A DNA stretch of 64,000 bases, taken from positions 1 to 64,000 of the forward strand of contig JAAFJM010000010.1 in assembly GCA_013298895.1 (NCBI GenBank), in the 5' to 3' direction. The position numbers and the translations under genes are program-made. This DNA comes from Bacteroidota bacterium. Lineage in GTDB: Bacteria > Bacteroidota > Bacteroidia > UKL13-3. Position 1 is the first letter of the stretch. Each line of letters starts with the position of its first letter. The notes beneath the pieces were generated by a model. The model did not search any database and was not told the DNA's origin. It saw only the letters and a program-made list of their open reading frames with translations. Shown one piece after another: positions 35,618 to 42,877 of the stretch.

Positions 35618-37016
35618 AGCCCCTGCTAGGCAATTAACTATATTAAACAACAAAATAAGCTTAGGTTTATTGTTCTGTTTTTTATTCCAAAATTTTTACT
35701 CTAATGCTCAAAACCTTTCGCAAAGTCCATATTCTTTCTTTGGAATAGGCGATTTACAATACTATGGTTCGGCCACTTTAGGTAACATGGGACAAGTAAG
35801 CCAAGGTATAAGACGTGGTTATGATTTAAATAATTTAAATCCCGCATCATACAGTGCTTTAAAACAAACTAATTTAGAAGCAGGTGCCATGCTAAGTAAT
35901 GGTACTTTGAAAAGTGGCGGTTCACAAATTAATAGCTCATTATCAGGCTTAACTTACTTTAATTTTGGAACTAACATTTCAAAACGTGGAATTGGAGTAG
36001 CTTTTGGTGCAGCACCATATTCAGCATTAGGTTATGATATTAAACGCAGTACTCCTATTCAAACCGACACTGCCGGAATTATCAATGCAACTACAACTCA
36101 AACAGGGGATGGAGGATTAAATAGAGCCTATATTGGTGTTGGTGCAAAAATCAACAAAAATTTTTCTGCTGGTGTGAATTTGGGATATGTTTTTGGACAG
36201 AATAATTCTAAAATTATTCAAACTGTTCCAACAGATTATTTTATGTTCAATTGGACTCAGGAGAGTAAAAATTATATCAATGGTTTTGTAATTGAATATG
36301 GTTTACAAGCTCATTTTGATAGTGTAAATATTAGTTTACCATTTTATAGGAATATCATTGATTCAAATGGTTTTGAAAGAAAGAAATTCACAACTTCTAA
36401 AAAATATCCAATAACAATAAATGCTGGATTTACTATTAATACCGAAACAAATATTGATATTATTCAAAGATATTCATTTAGAACTCTTTCGAGAGGTGGT
36501 ATTGACAATTCTAGAGATTCTATAAAAACGGATGACAATAAAACAGGTAATATTACAATTCCAATGAGTTTACAATACGGAATAGCATTTACTAATAATT
36601 ACAATTGGACTATTGCTGCCGATTTTGGTACCACTGCATGGAGCAATTTTAGTAGTTTCGGAATAAATAGAGGATTACAAAATTCATGGTTTTTTAAAAC
36701 AGGTGCATGTTGGTTACCTGATGTGAAAGAGGATGCTAGAAATTATTTTAAACGTTTAGAGTATAGAATTGGTTATAGGGTTGAGCAGTCAAACATAATA
36801 TTAGACAATCAATCGGTTAATATTAATGCATACAGTTGCGGAATTGGCATACCAATTGCTGAAAGAGATAGAAACAGAAAATTTTCTAGGGTAAATGTTG
36901 GTTTTGAATATTTAACTAGGGGCGCAAATACTAATTTAATAAACGAAGAATACTATAAGTTTACTGTTGGAATTGTATTTTCTGATAAATGGTTTATTAA
37001 ATATAAATATGATTAA
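35610..37016 (+). CDS. Outer-membrane beta-barrel protein of the coaX-lptC locus
   Basis: A 468-residue protein. A signal peptide ends near SNAQ (residue 34), then SPYSFFGIGDLQYYGSATLGNMG and DLNNLNPASYSAL, motifs typical of a Bacteroidota outer-membrane protein family usually found next to coaX. Alternating amphipathic strands fill the rest, and the last residues (WFIKYKYD) fit a barrel C-terminus. FadL-like transport has been suggested for similar proteins; I cannot confirm it. It overlaps coaX by 8 and lptC by 8 bases. Confidence 0.8.
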   Translation: MYKAPARQLTILNNKISLGLLFCFLFQNFYSNAQNLSQSPYSFFGIGDLQYYGSATLGNMGQVSQGIRRGYDLNNLNPASYSALKQTNLEAGAMLSNGTLKSGGSQINSSLSGLTYFNFGTNISKRGIGVAFGAAPYSALGYDIKRSTPIQTDTAGIINATTTQTGDGGLNRAYIGVGAKINKNFSAGVNLGYVFGQNNSKIIQTVPTDYFMFNWTQESKNYINGFVIEYGLQAHFDSVNISLPFYRNIIDSNGFERKKFTTSKKYPITINAGFTINTETNIDIIQRYSFRTLSRGGIDNSRDSIKTDDNKTGNITIPMSLQYGIAFTNNYNWTIAADFGTTAWSNFSSFGINRGLQNSWFFKTGACWLPDVKEDARNYFKRLEYRIGYRVEQSNIILDNQSVNINAYSCGIGIPIAERDRNRKFSRVNVGFEYLTRGANTNLINEEYYKFTVGIVFSDKWFIKYKYD

Positions 37017-37566
37017 TTTTTCTTTCAAATTCAGAACTATTTTAACCTTCAGTATTATTACCAGCATATTAGCTTGCAAAAATGATAATATAGAAAAAAT
37101 ACAAGTACTAACTGCTTCCGATAATTTACCAATAGAGGTTGGAACAAATATTTTATTAAATTATACCGATTCGGGCCTGGTAAAAGCGAAAGTATTCGCA
37201 CCAACCCTCGAACGTTTTGATAATGATAAAAGTAATCAATCCATTATGAAAAAGGGCATCACTGCCTATTTTTACAACAATCAAAAAAAAATAACCAGTT
37301 ACATTAAATCAAAATATGCCATACGCGATGACAGAGCTAGAACCATGACTGTTAAAAATGATGTGATTGTGGTAAATATTAAAGGTGATACTCTTAGAAC
37401 AGAATTACTTATTTGGGATGAAAAAACCAATAAAATTAATACCAATGAAGCTGTTAAAATTACTACTCCTGATGAAATTATTTATGGAGATGGTTTAGAA
37501 AGTAATACAGAATTCTCTCAATACAAAATATTTAAAATTAAAGGAATAATTAGTTTAAAAAAATGA
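37009..37566 (+). CDS. lptC: LPS export ABC transporter protein LptC
   Basis: A 185-residue single-domain beta-jellyroll protein that passes LPS from the inner-membrane LptBFG complex to the periplasmic bridge. The N-terminus has a lipobox-like ILAC (Cys23), so it is probably a lipoprotein rather than an anchored helix as in E. coli. SGLVKAKVFAPTLERFDNDK, MTVKNDVIVVNIKGDTLRTELLIWDEKTNKI and the final ISLKK follow the LptC pattern. The ATG at 37009 overlaps the preceding stop by 8 bases and is preferred over a TTG at 36967. Confidence 0.85.
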   Translation: MINFSFKFRTILTFSIITSILACKNDNIEKIQVLTASDNLPIEVGTNILLNYTDSGLVKAKVFAPTLERFDNDKSNQSIMKKGITAYFYNNQKKITSYIKSKYAIRDDRARTMTVKNDVIVVNIKGDTLRTELLIWDEKTNKINTNEAVKITTPDEIIYGDGLESNTEFSQYKIFKIKGIISLKK

Positions 37567-37733
37567 TGGATAAGTGGATTTTAAGAAATTGGCTTGTGCT
37601 TGCTATAATATGCCTTTTAGTTGGTTTTTATATTTCCATTTTCGAAAACTTTGTAGAAGGAAAAGCTTACTTATACTTTATTCTTACCATTGTTTTTACT
37701 TTTATTTGGTTAAAGAAAAGGGGTAGTTTATAG
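37563..37733 (+). CDS. Small two-helix membrane protein downstream of lptC
   Basis: A 56-residue protein (MMDKWILRNWLVLAIICLLV...) with two hydrophobic helices (about 9-25 and 36-50) joined by an acidic loop (FENFVEGK), ending in basic WLKKRG. The ATG overlaps the lptC stop (ATGATGG), so it is translationally coupled. No family is recognised. Context suggests an envelope role. Confidence 0.65.
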   Translation: MMDKWILRNWLVLAIICLLVGFYISIFENFVEGKAYLYFILTIVFTFIWLKKRGSL

Positions 37734-37754
37734 TTTTATAAATTCCTTAAATAA

Positions 37755-39071
37755 CTAAAAATAAAACACAAGCCAAACCACAATTAAAACAGGTAACAAA
37801 TACGGAATACTGTATTTATAAATATATTCACCAAAACTTGGCATTTTTACACCCGCTTTATCAGCAATTGATTTAACCATAAAATTTGGTCCATTTCCAA
37901 TATAGGTCATTGCTCCAAAAAACACTGCTCCGGTTGATAATGCGGAGAGAAATTCAATATTATTTGACTTTAAAAATAACTTTACATCATTTAAATTATC
38001 GATACTAAAACCAAATTTAGATAATACTACTGCAAAAACATTTAAGTAAGTTGGCGCATTATCTAAAACAGATGAAAAAATACCGCTAAACCAATAAGCT
38101 ACACCCACAGTTATTTGATTACTTATTAATGGATTTTGTGCACTGTGTTCTAACCATTGTAAAGCTGGAATCATAGTTAAAAAAATACCAATAAAAAGCC
38201 ATGCCACTTCTTTTATAGGTTCAAATGAAAATTCGTTACTTTCCATGGCATTTTTGTTACTAAATTTAAAACAAAAAAATGCTGAACTTAATTGAATTAT
38301 TTCTCTTAAATACGATATTTTATTACCTTCCATATCAATATGGGGTAAACCATCTATAAGATTTGGATCAATAAAAATACTTATAATTCCAATGGCAAGC
38401 CAAACAAAATTACGTTTTCCATTGATTAAAATTTTATTAGTGTAATGAGAGCTCGTATCTACATCATCTAACTTGGTGTTTTTTCTATCCACCAAAAAGA
38501 AAACAAATAATATAAGAGAAATAGCTAGAAACCATTTAGGTAACAAATGTATAAAAGTCCATTCAAATGGCACACCTTTCAAATAGCCCATGAATAAAGG
38601 TGGATCGCCAATAGGAGTTAATAAACCACCTAAATTAGATACAATAAAAATAAAAAACACAATGTGATAGGGTTGAAGCCTGTATCTATTAATGCGCATA
38701 AAAGGTTTTATTAATAGTACAGAAGCTCCTGTAGTTCCTAATAAATTGGTTAAAATAGCAGCCAAAAATAAAAATAAAATATTGGTTAAAGGCTTACTTT
38801 CTACATCAATAAATGCATAAATACCGCCACTTGCCACAAATAATATAGTAAGTAAACTAATAAATGAAATATATTCTGCAATGGTTTCTAAAGAATGCGA
38901 AAAACTATCCATCATCAACCCATAATATAAAAAGACAACTGCTCCCAAACCAACACTAACTTTTTGAAAATGATGGTGCCAAAATTTACTTAAAAATATG
39001 GGGCCAATTGCAATTAAAAGTAAAAGTATAATAAATGGAAAAACCAATAAAAATGGAGGAAGTTGATGCAT
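37755..39071 (-). CDS. Sodium:proton antiporter-like ion transporter (NhaD/ArsB superfamily)
   Basis: A 438-residue protein with about 11-12 transmembrane helices. LGTTGASVLLIKPFMRINRYR and NLGGLLTPIGDPPLFMGYLKG are the two signature stretches of the Bacteroidota sodium:proton antiporter group in the ion-transporter superfamily. FFGAMTYIGNGPNFMVKSIA near the end is the matching second-repeat motif. The transported ion is inferred from family only. Transcribed alone, convergent with the lptC operon. Confidence 0.85.
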   Translation of the reverse strand: MHQLPPFLLVFPFIILLLLIAIGPIFLSKFWHHHFQKVSVGLGAVVFLYYGLMMDSFSHSLETIAEYISFISLLTILFVASGGIYAFIDVESKPLTNILFLFLAAILTNLLGTTGASVLLIKPFMRINRYRLQPYHIVFFIFIVSNLGGLLTPIGDPPLFMGYLKGVPFEWTFIHLLPKWFLAISLILFVFFLVDRKNTKLDDVDTSSHYTNKILINGKRNFVWLAIGIISIFIDPNLIDGLPHIDMEGNKISYLREIIQLSSAFFCFKFSNKNAMESNEFSFEPIKEVAWLFIGIFLTMIPALQWLEHSAQNPLISNQITVGVAYWFSGIFSSVLDNAPTYLNVFAVVLSKFGFSIDNLNDVKLFLKSNNIEFLSALSTGAVFFGAMTYIGNGPNFMVKSIADKAGVKMPSFGEYIYKYSIPYLLPVLIVVWLVFYF

Positions 39072-39136
39072 TATAAAAATTGAATGTTTGATTTAAAAAT
39101 ATTTTATTTAATTGCAAATAAATTAACACAGCAAAT

Positions 39137-39523
39137 ATGAAAAAACTATTCGTAATATTAACTTTTTTATTTTTAAGCACCTTAAACGTTCAACATATTT
39201 GTGCTAAACCAAATTTATGCTTTCAAAATAATATTGAAGAAGAAAAAATTAATAAACTTATTTTATTTATAGAAAAAAGCAATGCAGTTTTTATTAGAAA
39301 TGGAAATGAATATGAAGCAAAAGAAGCTGCTGACCATTTAAGAATGAAAAGGAAAAAGGCAGGTAATAAAGTAAAAACAGCTAAAGATTTTATTGACCTA
39401 ATAGCAAGTAAATCCTACATGAGTGGAGATGCTTATAAAATGAAATTTAGCAATGGTTCCATTATCAATACGCGAGATATGTTGTATAATGAGTTAAGAA
39501 AACTTGAACGAAATTCAAAATAA
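39137..39523 (+). CDS. DUF5329-like exported protein
   Basis: A 128-residue protein. A signal peptide ends at about residue 24 (ICAKP). The mature part has KINKLILFIEKSNAVFIRNG, EYEAKEAADHLRMKRKK, TAKDFIDLIASKSYMSG and YKMKFSNG in the order seen in DUF5329 proteins. The function of this family is unknown. It is followed by a terminator that has been split by a mobile element. Confidence 0.75.
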   Translation: MKKLFVILTFLFLSTLNVQHICAKPNLCFQNNIEEEKINKLILFIEKSNAVFIRNGNEYEAKEAADHLRMKRKKAGNKVKTAKDFIDLIASKSYMSGDAYKMKFSNGSIINTRDMLYNELRKLERNSK

Positions 39524-39747
39524 AAAAGCCAACCTTTTTTGTTAGAGGGCACTGAAAAAGTCCTTTAATATTTTAAACACTTTAGAAATATTAAATAAAG
39601 GCTCTGAGAATCGACTGTACGAGAGTAGTTGTGAGTCCCGACCCAATTACTTTAAAGAAAAAGAGGCTGTTTTCTAAGTTGAAAACAGCCTCTTTTGATA
39701 AACAGCCACTTTTTCAGTGCCCTCTTTTTGTTAGGGTCGGCTTTTTA
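39524..39747. terminator. Bidirectional terminator split by a MITE insertion
   Basis: AAAAGCCAACC (39525-39534 region) and GGGTCGGCTTTT (39734-39745 region) would pair into an 11-bp stem with one mismatch if the 180-bp element between them and one copy of the target duplication were removed. It then sits exactly between the convergent DUF5329 and thioredoxin-fold genes. The element's own 16-bp hairpin (39659-39696) may now do the terminating. Confidence 0.65.
39545..39724. mobile_element. 180-bp MITE-like element
   Basis: Perfect 17-bp terminal inverted repeats (GAGGGCACTGAAAAAGT at 39545-39561; reverse complement at 39708-39724) are flanked by a perfect 9-bp direct repeat TTTTTGTTA (39536-39544 and 39725-39733), the footprint of transposition. 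No coding capacity. Inside is a 16-bp perfect hairpin (AAGAGGCTGTTTTC / GAAAACAGCCTCTT core). No transposase is present in the window, so the source IS is not known. Confidence 0.85.
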
Positions 39748-41289
39748 TTATTTATTAGTTTTTTCTTTTTCAAACTTTTCAGCATTCTCAACAAATTCTT
39801 TAATTTGGTTTGCTGCTATTCGCTTTGCTATCACTTTTTTATTGCTATCTAATATATAAAGCACTGGTGTGCTGTAAACATCATAATATTGTCTAAAATT
39901 AGTTTCATTCAATGGGTCATAAACATTTAATTTCCAAGGTAATTTTTGTTCAATTAAATACTTTTTCCAGTCATCTACACTTTCGGTTAAACTAACCGAA
40001 AATACATCAAACTTTAAAGGCAGTAGATTGGGTCCAATTTTATCTTTGGTTTTAATTTTCGAAAGAGCTAAATTTTTTTCAATTACATCCTTATTTATTT
40101 CATTGTATGCTTCTACTACCTTAGGCATTTCTTCTTTACAATGTCCGCATGTAGCATTCCAGAACATAACAAGTGTATATTTAGCATCCATATTATAAAG
40201 TGCATGATAACGATTGTTAGTGTCAAGCATATTTAAATTCTTAGCCTTAACACCAATTAAGTTATTACGTAATTTATCACATTTATCTTTCATTTTCCAA
40301 ATCAATAAACTATCAACCCAATAAGCTTTTCCTTTAGCGTAGTAATTGTCAATTAAGTGCACAAATACAGCATCCATTCCCATGTATTGAGATGCTTCGT
40401 AATGGTTTGTGGTCCAAAACAAGCAAAACTTGAAATTTTCTTTTCCTCTACTCGCTTGCTTTAGCATTAAATCTGAACCAACAATAATACTATCAGGAAT
40501 TTGTGGTACTACTTTTAACATATAGGTTTCGAACTTTGGAAAAAAAGTAGGTGTTCTCGTGATTCTTTCATCCGAAAAATCAAAATTATCGAAATAATGA
40601 GTTTTATAATATTGATATTGGAAATTAGAATCAATTAAATCACCTTTTGCATTTTTAGGTGCTTCAGGTACATCAATTTCCTGCATCATTTTAAAAATTT
40701 TACTAATTAAAAAGGTTGGATTAGTTTCTAAAATTCTTTTTCGTTCAGCATTTAAATCAGCCATTAATAATTTATATTCCGACATTAATTTATCTTCCTC
40801 TTCTTTATTTTTACTTTCTTTAGCATCTTTAATTTTAGGTTCCAAAATACTGGCTTTTTTACCTACTATACTTGTAAATTTAGTATATTCAAAAAATGCC
40901 ACATTTTCAGGTGAATTTGTTACTTTCATGTTTTCAATGATGCCATTCGTATCTGTCTCTAGTGAAAAATTTTGTTCGGTAACTATAAAATCAAATAGTA
41001 ACGATTTGTCAGCGGTTGCAATTAAATAAACTCCACCTTCTAAAGTTTTGTTATCCTTAAAAATCATTTTACCTTTCGCATCTGTTATAGCACTGTCTCG
41101 CAAATACTGTTTATCTCCAAAATAATACCCTAAATAAAACATCTTGTTGGGAAATCCTTTTAAAGTTATTGAAATTAAATGACCTTGAGGTTGATTTGTT
41201 TGAACTTTTTTTGTTTCAGGTTTTTGAGCAAATATTGCACAATTGAATACCGAGAATAAAATTAGTAGTGATATTTTTAAAATACGCAT
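39748..41289 (-). CDS. TlpA-like thioredoxin-fold protein with DUF4369/DUF5106
   Basis: A 513-residue exported protein. A signal peptide ends near FAQK (residue 22). A DUF4369-like N-terminal beta-domain (about 36-130) is followed by a helical DUF5106-like middle (about 135-345) and a C-terminal thioredoxin-like domain with TLVMFWNATCGHCKEEMP (redox CGHC at 381-384) and a cis-Pro region (YSTPVLYIL). Probable periplasmic thiol-disulfide reductase or cytochrome maturation-type protein. Transcribed leftward from a gap shared with the hydroxyacyl-CoA dehydrogenase gene. Confidence 0.88.
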   Translation of the reverse strand: MRILKISLLILFSVFNCAIFAQKPETKKVQTNQPQGHLISITLKGFPNKMFYLGYYFGDKQYLRDSAITDAKGKMIFKDNKTLEGGVYLIATADKSLLFDFIVTEQNFSLETDTNGIIENMKVTNSPENVAFFEYTKFTSIVGKKASILEPKIKDAKESKNKEEEDKLMSEYKLLMADLNAERKRILETNPTFLISKIFKMMQEIDVPEAPKNAKGDLIDSNFQYQYYKTHYFDNFDFSDERITRTPTFFPKFETYMLKVVPQIPDSIIVGSDLMLKQASRGKENFKFCLFWTTNHYEASQYMGMDAVFVHLIDNYYAKGKAYWVDSLLIWKMKDKCDKLRNNLIGVKAKNLNMLDTNNRYHALYNMDAKYTLVMFWNATCGHCKEEMPKVVEAYNEINKDVIEKNLALSKIKTKDKIGPNLLPLKFDVFSVSLTESVDDWKKYLIEQKLPWKLNVYDPLNETNFRQYYDVYSTPVLYILDSNKKVIAKRIAANQIKEFVENAEKFEKEKTNK

Positions 41290-41430
41290 ATATATATATT
41301 GTTATTTTTTTGGGGGTAAAATTAATAAAAATATAAGCCTATACACACAAGTTAATAAGTTTAATAAATTTTTAAGTTTAGCCTTTATACTTTTCGATTT
41401 ATAAAAATAGTAAACATCATAAATTTTACA

Positions 41431-41461
41431 TTTGTTAAAGCGCAAGTGTTTAATAGATTTG
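41431..41461 (+). promoter_or_regulatory. Consensus Bacteroidota promoter of the dehydrogenase gene
   Basis: TTTG (41431-41434), exactly 19 bases, then TAGATTTG (41454-41461): a full match to TTTG-N19-TAnnTTTG. The start codon is 33 bases further on. Confidence 0.75.
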
Positions 41462-41493
41462 CCTGATAAAAAAACTAAACAGATAAAATAATA

Positions 41494-42390
41494 ATGAAAA
41501 ATATTACAGTAATTGGTTCTGGAACAATGGGAAATGGCATAGCGCATACATTTGCTCAATTTGGCTACCAAGTAAATTTAATTGATGTTAATGAAGCTGC
41601 TTTGCAAAAAGCATTGGCTACCATTGCTAAAAATCTTGATCGTCAGGTTGCAAAAGGCTCCATAACAGAAGCTGATAAAACGGCTACTTTTGCCAATATT
41701 ACTACATATACCAATTTAAAAGATGCTGCAAGCAATGCAGATTTAGTAGTTGAAGCCGCAAGTGAAAATATTGCTATTAAATTAGATATATTCAAACAAT
41801 TGGATGAAATTTGTCCAGCTCATACTATTTTAGCATCTAACACTTCGTCTATATCAATAACTAAAATAGCAAGTGTTACTAAACGCGCTGATAAAGTAAT
41901 AGGTATGCACTTTATGAATCCGGTTCCAGTAATGAAATTGGTTGAAGTAATTAATGGTTTTAAAACAAGCGAAGAAGTTACTACCACAATTATCGAATTA
42001 TCTAAAGCAGTAGGTAAAATTCCTGCTTTGGCAAATGATTACGCAGGTTTTATTGCAAATCGTATTTTGATGCCAATGATTAACGAAGCTATTTTCTGTT
42101 TACAACAAGGAGTTGGTTCGGTTGAATCAATTGATACTGTTATGAAACTTGGTATGGCTCATCCAATGGGTCCATTACAATTAGCTGATTTTATTGGCTT
42201 AGATGTTTGTTTAGCTATTATGAATGTACTACACGAAGGTTTAGGCGATCACAGATATGCACCATCTCCATTATTGGTAAATATGGTTACTGCTGGTAAT
42301 TTAGGAGTTAAATCTGGGGAAGGTTTTTATGTTCATACCGCTGGTAGTAAAGAGTTAGTGGTTAGTGATAGATTCAAAAATCATAGATAA
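41494..42390 (+). CDS. hbd: 3-hydroxybutyryl-CoA dehydrogenase
   Basis: NAD(P)-dependent interconversion of 3-hydroxybutyryl-CoA and acetoacetyl-CoA. At 298 residues it has family length. VIGSGTMGNGIAHTFAQFGY (5-24) is the dinucleotide-binding loop; SNTSSISITKIA and GMHFMNPVPVMKLVEVI (catalytic His of HF-NP) define the active site, with catalytic Glu in LVEVI. The C-terminal helical dimer domain carries GLD-type ADFIGLDVCLAIM and GEGFY. It has its own consensus promoter and terminator. Confidence 0.93.
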   Translation: MKNITVIGSGTMGNGIAHTFAQFGYQVNLIDVNEAALQKALATIAKNLDRQVAKGSITEADKTATFANITTYTNLKDAASNADLVVEAASENIAIKLDIFKQLDEICPAHTILASNTSSISITKIASVTKRADKVIGMHFMNPVPVMKLVEVINGFKTSEEVTTTIIELSKAVGKIPALANDYAGFIANRILMPMINEAIFCLQQGVGSVESIDTVMKLGMAHPMGPLQLADFIGLDVCLAIMNVLHEGLGDHRYAPSPLLVNMVTAGNLGVKSGEGFYVHTAGSKELVVSDRFKNHR

Positions 42391-42395
42391 TATCC

Positions 42396-42437
42396 AAAAA
42401 CACCTTGCACTTTTAATCAGTTGCAAGGTGTTTTTTT
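42396..42437 (+). terminator. Rho-independent terminator after the dehydrogenase gene
   Basis: Stem CACCTTGCA / TGCAAGGTG with a 12-base loop, preceded by A5 and followed by T7. It touches the stop of the convergent CoA-binding gene and may serve both. Confidence 0.9.
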
Positions 42438-42438
42438 A

Positions 42439-42798
42439 TTAAAACTGGTTAGTTCTTAACAGAACCAAAGTACAAGCCTCAATTGGTTCAATATTATTTT
42501 GAATTAATAAATTTTCAAATTCCTTATTCTCAGTTCCGGGATTAAAAATTACTCGCTTAGGTTTTAAACTCACTACCTTATTAAAATAATCGGCTTGATT
42601 TTGAGGCCCAACATACAAAGTTACAGTATCAAATTCTTCATTAATAGGCCATTCAGTTTGTATTTCGGTTTCATTAATCTTTCCTTTTTTTAAGCCAAAT
42701 GCAAAAACAGGATGTTTGTATTCCTTGAGCATTTCAGTTGCCAAGTAGGCATATCTATCAGGATTAGGGCTTGCTCCTATTACTAAAGTTTTTTTCAT
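42439..42798 (-). CDS. CoA-binding domain protein (YccU-like)
   Basis: A 119-residue Rossmann-like protein from the ATG at 42798: MKKTLVIGASPNPDRYAYLA nucleotide loop, HPVFAFGLKKGKI, VTLYVGP and a C-terminal FNPGTENKEFE / EACTLVLL. This is the stand-alone CoA-binding family related to the succinyl-CoA synthetase alpha N-terminal domain. Function unknown. An upstream in-frame start at 42813 is less likely because it precedes the first beta-strand. Confidence 0.88.
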   Translation of the reverse strand: MKKTLVIGASPNPDRYAYLATEMLKEYKHPVFAFGLKKGKINETEIQTEWPINEEFDTVTLYVGPQNQADYFNKVVSLKPKRVIFNPGTENKEFENLLIQNNIEPIEACTLVLLRTNQF

Positions 42799-42877
42799 AT
42801 TCAAAAATAGCAATCCTATCCTTCATTTTGTTATTTTCGCACACAAATTTTTATAAAACAATTACAATTATTCATTA

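Noticed and set aside
39545-39724. Structured RNA or riboswitch at the DUF5329/thioredoxin-fold boundary
   Set aside because: The perfect terminal inverted repeats with a 9-bp target duplication are explained by a transposable element.
41302-41571. An 89-codon minus-strand frame over the dehydrogenase promoter
   Set aside because: It overlaps a consensus promoter and the start of a clear dehydrogenase gene and has random-looking composition.
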